Origin: an uncultured Alphaproteobacteria bacterium
Lineage (GTDB): Bacteria; Pseudomonadota; Alphaproteobacteria; Micavibrionales; Micavibrionaceae
NCBI GenBank assembly: GCA_946480475.1
Contig: CAMLJM010000009.1
Location: 1 to 64,000 of the forward strand
Direction of reading: 5' to 3'
DNA length: 64,000 nt
In this document: piece by piece, positions 59,652 to 64,000 of the stretch
Numbering within the stretch: the stretch's first letter is position 1
Layout: the number at the start of each line of letters is the position of its first letter
The notes under the pieces: model-generated
What the model was told of the DNA's origin: nothing
The model's input: only the letters and a program-made list of their open reading frames with translations
Databases searched by the model: none
Made by a program: the position numbers and the translations under genes

Positions 59652-61244
59652 CTAGGCCGGTTGCTTCAGCAACGGCATATTCCATTTAACAGAAAAGTCC
59701 AGACGCGTTTGCGGCTGTGGTAATGCATCATAGGCATTCTTGAGCGCCATATGCATCAATGTCAGATCACGCGCCGCATCCGCTTGTGCCTGCGCATTTC
59801 CTGTCTCCAATACCCGACGCAGCTCATCCTTTTTCTGCTGGAAAACACCCACCAAATTGTCCATGCTTGGCATCAGGCCTAAACGATCACGTAATTCCTG
59901 CCCCAGCTCTCGCCCTCTTGCCTCTAAGGCACTCGCCCCTATCCTCGGGAAAGACGGACTATCAAAGTTGAAGCTGGAGGGCTGTAAGATGGGTTCTGTA
60001 CGGTTCCCGAAATTGAAGACACGACGTACGGCACCTTCCATATCAGCTTTCAGACGTTGCATGATTTCATATCTTACCTCTACCCTTGGATATTGCTGGC
60101 GAAGAGTATCAAGCGCCGATAAATCATAACGATTGGCCATCATATAACCGACGGCGGGTGGCACATCGTTCACGTCAAACACTGAACGTTCTGTTATCTG
60201 ATGCGCCAGTTCAAGAACCTCCTCCATGCTCATGGCCTGAATACGTTGAGTCCCCAGACGTTCAATCTCGCGCCCCGCATTGCGCGATCCTTCGTGCAAT
60301 AAATAGGCGTAAGTCATATAGAAACTGACATCATTCGGGTCATTGATGCGCGCAGATACAGGTCCGTTGAATGCGGCAATCGCCAGACGCAAATCTGCCT
60401 GCTTCTCGGAAAACTGCGTGTAGCCATCGCGCGCCAGCATCAGGTTGGCAAACACCTCGCCAAATACCTCAGCCTTATGGCGATTCTCCAGGAAGGCCTG
60501 AGGCCCCCCTTCACGGGATATATTCTTGATATACCAGCGATCAAAACAATGCCCGATCTCATGATAATCGACAAAGCGCTTCATATACTCGTAGTCCATC
60601 GGATCACGTAAGGGTGCCTGCGCCAAAGGACCATGGATGGAAGAATTGCGATTAATCAGATTATCGTAGTATTGATCGCGGCTCTGGTCAGCAAAGTGGG
60701 GGAATAAAAGGCATATATTCTTCCCGCTGGATTTGGCGTCCACATCATTTTCACCATATTGGAATTTGATCGCCATCCCTTCCGTACGCAGAACATCGCG
60801 TTCAAGGCCTTCGAATGAATCAGGATTAAAAGAAAGGTTTCCTCGTGCACGTACATATTCGGATGTCAGGCGGCGAATAGTTGCTGCCTGACTTTCATTC
60901 GGCGCATATTGGTAAGGACGAACGCCATTCAGGGTGCTGTTCTGCTGAAACCAGTCCTTATCCATCACAACCAGTTTTACATCCGGCATCATATTGCCGA
61001 AGCGCTGTTGTAAAGCCGCAATACGTCGTGAAAGAGAGGTATCAGAAGATTTAATCGTGAGCGTCGTATCAACACGGGCTTGGTGAGGCGGCATTGTCAC
61101 AAGCTCACCGCCATAACGGCTTTCCCCGGCCAGGGCAGAACCTGCTGGCAACAAAACAGCGGCGGCGGCAAAAATGGCCGCCAATTTACGTTTTGTAATA
61201 GATGATCGAAGGCGGCCTGTGGCCTCTCCCGGTTGACGCGACAT
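59652..61244 (-). CDS. Secreted HEIGH zinc metallopeptidase-like protein
   Basis: 530 aa from the ATG at 61244 (MSRQPGEAT...), supported by GGGAG 8 nt upstream and a signal peptide (hydrophobic FAAAAVLLPAGSALAG). The zinc motif HEIGH lies at 228-232 (YHEIGHCFDRW), and the candidate third ligand is Glu259 or Glu263 in KAEVFGEVFAN. The rest is unrecognised. The E-x-F-x-x-x-F arrangement resembles that of the leaderless protein at 29191. It is inserted between rpe and rsmB, which are usually closer in relatives. Confidence 0.75.
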   Translation of the reverse strand: MSRQPGEATGRLRSSITKRKLAAIFAAAAVLLPAGSALAGESRYGGELVTMPPHQARVDTTLTIKSSDTSLSRRIAALQQRFGNMMPDVKLVVMDKDWFQQNSTLNGVRPYQYAPNESQAATIRRLTSEYVRARGNLSFNPDSFEGLERDVLRTEGMAIKFQYGENDVDAKSSGKNICLLFPHFADQSRDQYYDNLINRNSSIHGPLAQAPLRDPMDYEYMKRFVDYHEIGHCFDRWYIKNISREGGPQAFLENRHKAEVFGEVFANLMLARDGYTQFSEKQADLRLAIAAFNGPVSARINDPNDVSFYMTYAYLLHEGSRNAGREIERLGTQRIQAMSMEEVLELAHQITERSVFDVNDVPPAVGYMMANRYDLSALDTLRQQYPRVEVRYEIMQRLKADMEGAVRRVFNFGNRTEPILQPSSFNFDSPSFPRIGASALEARGRELGQELRDRLGLMPSMDNLVGVFQQKKDELRRVLETGNAQAQADAARDLTLMHMALKNAYDALPQPQTRLDFSVKWNMPLLKQPA

Positions 61245-61400
61245 GAATATACTCCCTGTAGTATTATCGGCAGTCTTATGACTGTCCGTTTTTTGCTGAC
61301 TAATCTTGCGGAATGCAAACAGCGGGAGCAAGCCCCAATCGAACAATCAGCCCGAAACGAAACAAGATTCTATAGATAGGGAAACAGATGGGCTTATATA

Positions 61401-62729
61401 TTATCGCTTTTGCAGACGGCAAATATAGAAACCATCCATGCCACCCTGCGTACCATTGTGATGCGGCAGAATACGTAAATCACCAATAGGGCTTAATGAA
61501 GCTTCCAGCCCCTCCACTTCCTGCGGCAGAATCGGATAGCGCACCATATCATGGTGATCACGCAGGAAGGACTCTATCCGTCTTTCGCCTTCATCCATCT
61601 GCAAGGAACAGGTGCAATAAATCAAAACACCATGCGGATTGAGCATGCTGGCAGCATGAACCAGCAACCGCGCCTGTAATTCAGCCAGTGCATTAATATC
61701 CTGCGGACGCTTCAGATGCATGACATCGGGATGGCGGCGAATAGTACCGGTCGCTGAACAGGGGGCATCCAGCAAAATGAAATCAACAGGGGCCGGAGGT
61801 CGCCATTCGGTAGCATCGGCGGCCACCACCTGAACATGTGCGGACAGGCGCAAACGCTTCATATTTTCTTCCAGGCGGCGCAAGCGCCCTGCAGAACGAT
61901 CAAGTGCTGTCACTTGCGCGCCAGCAGCTGCTAGTTGCGCTGTCTTACCACCGGGTGCCGAGCATAAATCCAACACTGTTTTACCATGTACATGGCCAAG
62001 CAATTTGGCTGGTAAGGAAGCCGATAAATCCTGCACCCACCACATACCGTCATGATAACCGGGAAGGTCGGTTACCATGCCACCCGATACACGACGCAAG
62101 GATCCAGATGGCAATATGATAGCCTCAAGCTGCTCCGCCCAATATTTGACCATGGCGGGATCTTTAATCGTGATATCCAACGGTGCTTCTGCCAGTACGG
62201 CATGGGCCAGTGCTTCAGCCTCATCAATCCCGTAATCATGGATCCAAAGCTCACGCAGCCATGCTGGTATATTCAGCATCACCTCATCTTGCTTCGCAAT
62301 CAGTTCCTGTCCTTCACGGTCCAGACGGCGCATAATGGCGTTCACAAAACCTTTAAGCCGCGCAAGGCCCTTTTCTTCTGCCATGCGCACCGAGGTATCG
62401 ACCGCCGCATAAACAGGTACATCCATAAAGAAGAGCTGTGTGACACCCAGACGCAGAATGTGATGAATCACAGGCGGCGATGGCGGCACACCGCGTTCGC
62501 TCATCTGTATGATCAAACTATCGATCTGGCCGAGCCGACGGAGTGTTGTGGCCACCAGCATACGGGTAAACGCACGATCACGCGCCGATAGCAGACGAAA
62601 GGCTGATGAAGAATCAAGAGCCTGATCCAATGGTGTGCGTTTATCCAGCACATCGCTCAAAAGCTGTAATGCCACCAGCCTTGCCGATAGCGCTTCCGTA
62701 CGTGAATCGGGAGGGGATGCCGGTTGCAT
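61401..62729 (-). CDS. rsmB: 16S rRNA m5C967 methyltransferase (RsmB/NOP family)
   Basis: 442 aa. An N-terminal NusB-like helical domain (about 1-140) precedes the SAM-binding domain with LDLCSAPGGKTAQLAA and catalytic cysteines in LDAPCSATG and YCTCSLQ. It is coupled to the chorismate mutase gene upstream by a TGATG overlap. Confidence 0.94.
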   Translation of the reverse strand: MQPASPPDSRTEALSARLVALQLLSDVLDKRTPLDQALDSSSAFRLLSARDRAFTRMLVATTLRRLGQIDSLIIQMSERGVPPSPPVIHHILRLGVTQLFFMDVPVYAAVDTSVRMAEEKGLARLKGFVNAIMRRLDREGQELIAKQDEVMLNIPAWLRELWIHDYGIDEAEALAHAVLAEAPLDITIKDPAMVKYWAEQLEAIILPSGSLRRVSGGMVTDLPGYHDGMWWVQDLSASLPAKLLGHVHGKTVLDLCSAPGGKTAQLAAAGAQVTALDRSAGRLRRLEENMKRLRLSAHVQVVAADATEWRPPAPVDFILLDAPCSATGTIRRHPDVMHLKRPQDINALAELQARLLVHAASMLNPHGVLIYCTCSLQMDEGERRIESFLRDHHDMVRYPILPQEVEGLEASLSPIGDLRILPHHNGTQGGMDGFYICRLQKR

Positions 62730-63034
62730 CAGCCGTTGACCGCTTTCTTCTTGGCAGCCAGCTCCGCTTTGATCGTTTCCTCCAGATCACAGCTATAACC
62801 GATAATGATGCCATAAAGCTGTCGTACCAGTTCAGCATCAAGCCCTTTGGCAGCCGCACGCCCGGCAGCACGTTCCCGCACCTCAATCACGCGATCAGGC
62901 AGAACCGCAGGTATGTCATTCTCGAACTTGAAATGACCGACTTCACGGATAATCCCAATGCGTTCGACCAGCAGGTCTATGATTTTATCGTCCAGCTCAT
63001 CAATGCGCTGACGGAAGGGTTTCATGATTTCCAT
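62729..63034 (-). CDS. Chorismate mutase (AroQ type)
   Basis: 101 aa, all-helical. The RIDELDDKIIDLLVERIGII block and downstream Arg/Lys residues match monofunctional AroQ enzymes. It converts chorismate to prephenate for Phe/Tyr. It starts ATGGAAATCATG (the second ATG is also possible). Its stop overlaps the rsmB start by one base. Confidence 0.9.
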   Translation of the reverse strand: MEIMKPFRQRIDELDDKIIDLLVERIGIIREVGHFKFENDIPAVLPDRVIEVRERAAGRAAAKGLDAELVRQLYGIIIGYSCDLEETIKAELAAKKKAVNG

Positions 63035-63080
63035 GATAAATCTCTATTGCTTTTAAACATCTGGAACGCATATTAGGGAT

Positions 63081-63242
63081 ATGGAACAGCAAAAGCAAAA
63101 CCCGTCTGCTGAAAATCAGGAAAAATCGCAGATTCCTGCAGAAAAACCAGCCACTATGCCGTTGGAAAAGGGCGGCCGCAAAGGCCTCGAACCCACCCGT
63201 TACGGCGACTGGGAACTCAACGGTAAATGCGTGGATTTTTAA
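63081..63242 (+). CDS. SDHAF4/DUF1674 family succinate dehydrogenase assembly factor
   Basis: 53 aa, short. A polar N-terminus is followed by the diagnostic block GRKGLEPTRYGDWELNGKC and ends VDF, matching the SDHAF4/DUF1674 C-terminal motif (RYGDWE-x2-G-x3-DF). SDHAF4 helps mature the flavoprotein of succinate dehydrogenase. It is divergent from the chorismate mutase gene; no sdh genes are in this window. Confidence 0.85.
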   Translation: MEQQKQNPSAENQEKSQIPAEKPATMPLEKGGRKGLEPTRYGDWELNGKCVDF

Positions 63243-63325
63243 AAAACCTCTTCGCACTTGCAAAATAAATGGTGACACCTCTTATCGTTTCATGTTTCAC
63301 TAAAAAACAGAAAAGGAACGACAAA

Positions 63326-63436
63326 ATGTCAGCCTGCATGATTCACAGCCCGAATAGGACCGCTCGCACCATGAAACCGGTAGCGAAACAGGACCTTTTT
63401 GCCGTGGGTTATGAATCCACAGGTAGAAACAGCTGA
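63326..63436 (+). CDS. Possible 36-aa leader-type small ORF
   Basis: ATG at 63326 preceded by AAAAGGAACGACAAA (AAGGA 8 nt before the start). The product begins MSACMIHSPNRTARTMKPVA. No family is recognised. Its stop lies inside the first repeat arm at 63432-63440, the layout of a leader peptide, but nothing else proves translation. Confidence 0.3.
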   Translation: MSACMIHSPNRTARTMKPVAKQDLFAVGYESTGRNS

Positions 63437-63480
63437 CAGTTATTCCTTGCACTGTCAGCGCCCGATGAAAGGCTGACAGT
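63432..63480. repeat. Alternating inverted repeats GCTGACAGT
   Basis: GCTGACAGT at 63432-63440, its complement ACTGTCAGC at 63451-63459, and GCTGACAGT again at 63472-63480. The middle copy can pair with either neighbour (10- or 12-nt loops), giving two mutually exclusive hairpins or a dyad operator array. It lies 74 nt before the GNAT start. Confidence 0.65.
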
Positions 63481-63553
63481 GTTACATCTTGAGACTCCCA
63501 CCTTATAGAATCATTGTCGGCCTTTCGCTGGAAACAACGAAATGGAGACGACT

Positions 63554-64000
63554 ATGACGACGAAACATACAAACCCTATCCTGATCGACATACCGGTGCC
63601 GATTGAAACAGATCGCCTGATCATTCGCCCGCCCCGCGCAGGCGATGGTCCACTGGTAACAGCCGCCAAAAAAGAAACATGGGACGACCTGGTACGGTGG
63701 ATGCCTTGGGCAAAAGACATGCCCGATGAAGCCGCCGATGAAGCCGTCATGCGTCGGGCCAGTGCCGATTTCATTATGCGCACTGACCTGATGATGATGG
63801 CTTTCGAACGCGCAAGCGGCCTGCCCGTGGTCTTTACAGGCCTGCACCGTATGGACTGGCACGCCCGTATCTTTGAAATAGGATATTGGGTACGCACCAG
63901 TGCACGCGGCAAAGGTTATGCCACAGAAGCCGCCAACGCCCTGACGCGCTTTGCGTTCAATGCGCTGGCCGCACGTAAAGTGATCATCACACACGCTGAT
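63554..64000 (+). CDS. GNAT acetyltransferase, RimJ/RimL-like, truncated by window end
   Basis: At least 149 aa, with the C-terminus beyond the window. The sequence has the RimJ/RimL layout: IPIETDRLIIRPPRAGDG at the start and IGYWVRTSARGKGYATEAANALTRFAF as the acetyl-CoA motif. Members acetylate the N-terminus of ribosomal proteins or small substrates. The upstream repeat array may control it. Confidence 0.88.
   Translation, partial: MTTKHTNPILIDIPVPIETDRLIIRPPRAGDGPLVTAAKKETWDDLVRWMPWAKDMPDEAADEAVMRRASADFIMRTDLMMMAFERASGLPVVFTGLHRMDWHARIFEIGYWVRTSARGKGYATEAANALTRFAFNALAARKVIITHAD

Larger units (their letters stand above)
63243..63553. other. Noncoding stretch with small ORF and CTGACAGT repeats
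   Basis: 311 nt between the SDHAF4 gene and the final GNAT gene. It contains a 36-codon open frame and three alternating CTGACAGT/ACTGTCAG elements, each listed separately. Otherwise nothing is recognised. Confidence 0.5.

Overview
The window looks like chromosomal DNA of an alphaproteobacterium. The evidence is the mutM-rpsT-dnaA neighbourhood, the radA-cvpA-purF-SDR block, the rne/amidase divergent pair, a Usg protein, a CtaA/Cox15-type heme A synthase, a eukaryote-like NADP isocitrate dehydrogenase, an ELM1-like protein and an SDHAF4/DUF1674 protein. The dotM/dotL-like genes point to a lineage that carries a Dot/Icm-type (IVB) secretion or conjugation apparatus. A Micavibrio-like or Rhodospirillales-related bacterium would fit, but that placement is inference.

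Layout. Positions 1-8,000 hold a partial tRNA-Gly, a four-gene minus-strand operon (GNAT, FieF-type cation exporter, polysaccharide deacetylase, SAM-hydroxide-adenosyltransferase-like protein), a TerC/CBS/CorC membrane protein overlapping an RmlB-like dehydratase, a YkvA-type protein, an L-Asp/Glu racemase, and two repeat-bearing noncoding stretches. A tRNA-Thr precedes an accessory plus-strand block at 8,498-13,640: a DotM/IcmP homologue, an unrecognised single-span protein, a DotL/IcmO coupling ATPase and a prepilin-like protein. Positions 13,641-26,132 hold the replication region on the minus strand: rpsT, dnaA, dnaN, recF, gyrB and argS, with mutM upstream and an ELM1-like gene inverted between dnaA and dnaN. 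From 26,000 to 31,400 lie secreted hypotheticals, groSL under a CIRCE operator, and a lethal-factor-like metallopeptidase paired with a modular partner. From 31,500 to 38,400 lie usg, a 2Fe-2S ferredoxin and a ferredoxin-NADP reductase (a likely electron-transfer pair), ctaA, a glycosyltransferase and several hypotheticals. From 38,800 to 46,700 come RNase E with unusually long charged insertions, a cell-wall amidase, a small lipoprotein, an L,D-transpeptidase and icd. From 48,100 to 52,600 runs a plus-strand YfgM-like, bamB, der, mscS series (outer-membrane assembly and ribosome assembly). From 52,500 to 64,000 run SDR, purF, cvpA, radA, a heparinase II/III-family protein, rpe, a secreted HEIGH metallopeptidase, rsmB, chorismate mutase, a very short SDHAF4 gene and a truncated GNAT at the edge.

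Most genes are ordinary housekeeping genes. The parts most likely to hold something new are the dotM-X-dotL-pilin-like module, the leaderless LF-like metallopeptidase with its partner, the small ORF followed by three alternating CTGACAGT repeats near 63.4 kb, the orphan minus-strand terminator near 38.6 kb, and the repeat-rich noncoding stretches at 6.4-8.0 kb. No insertion sequence, CRISPR array, rRNA or convincing origin was seen.
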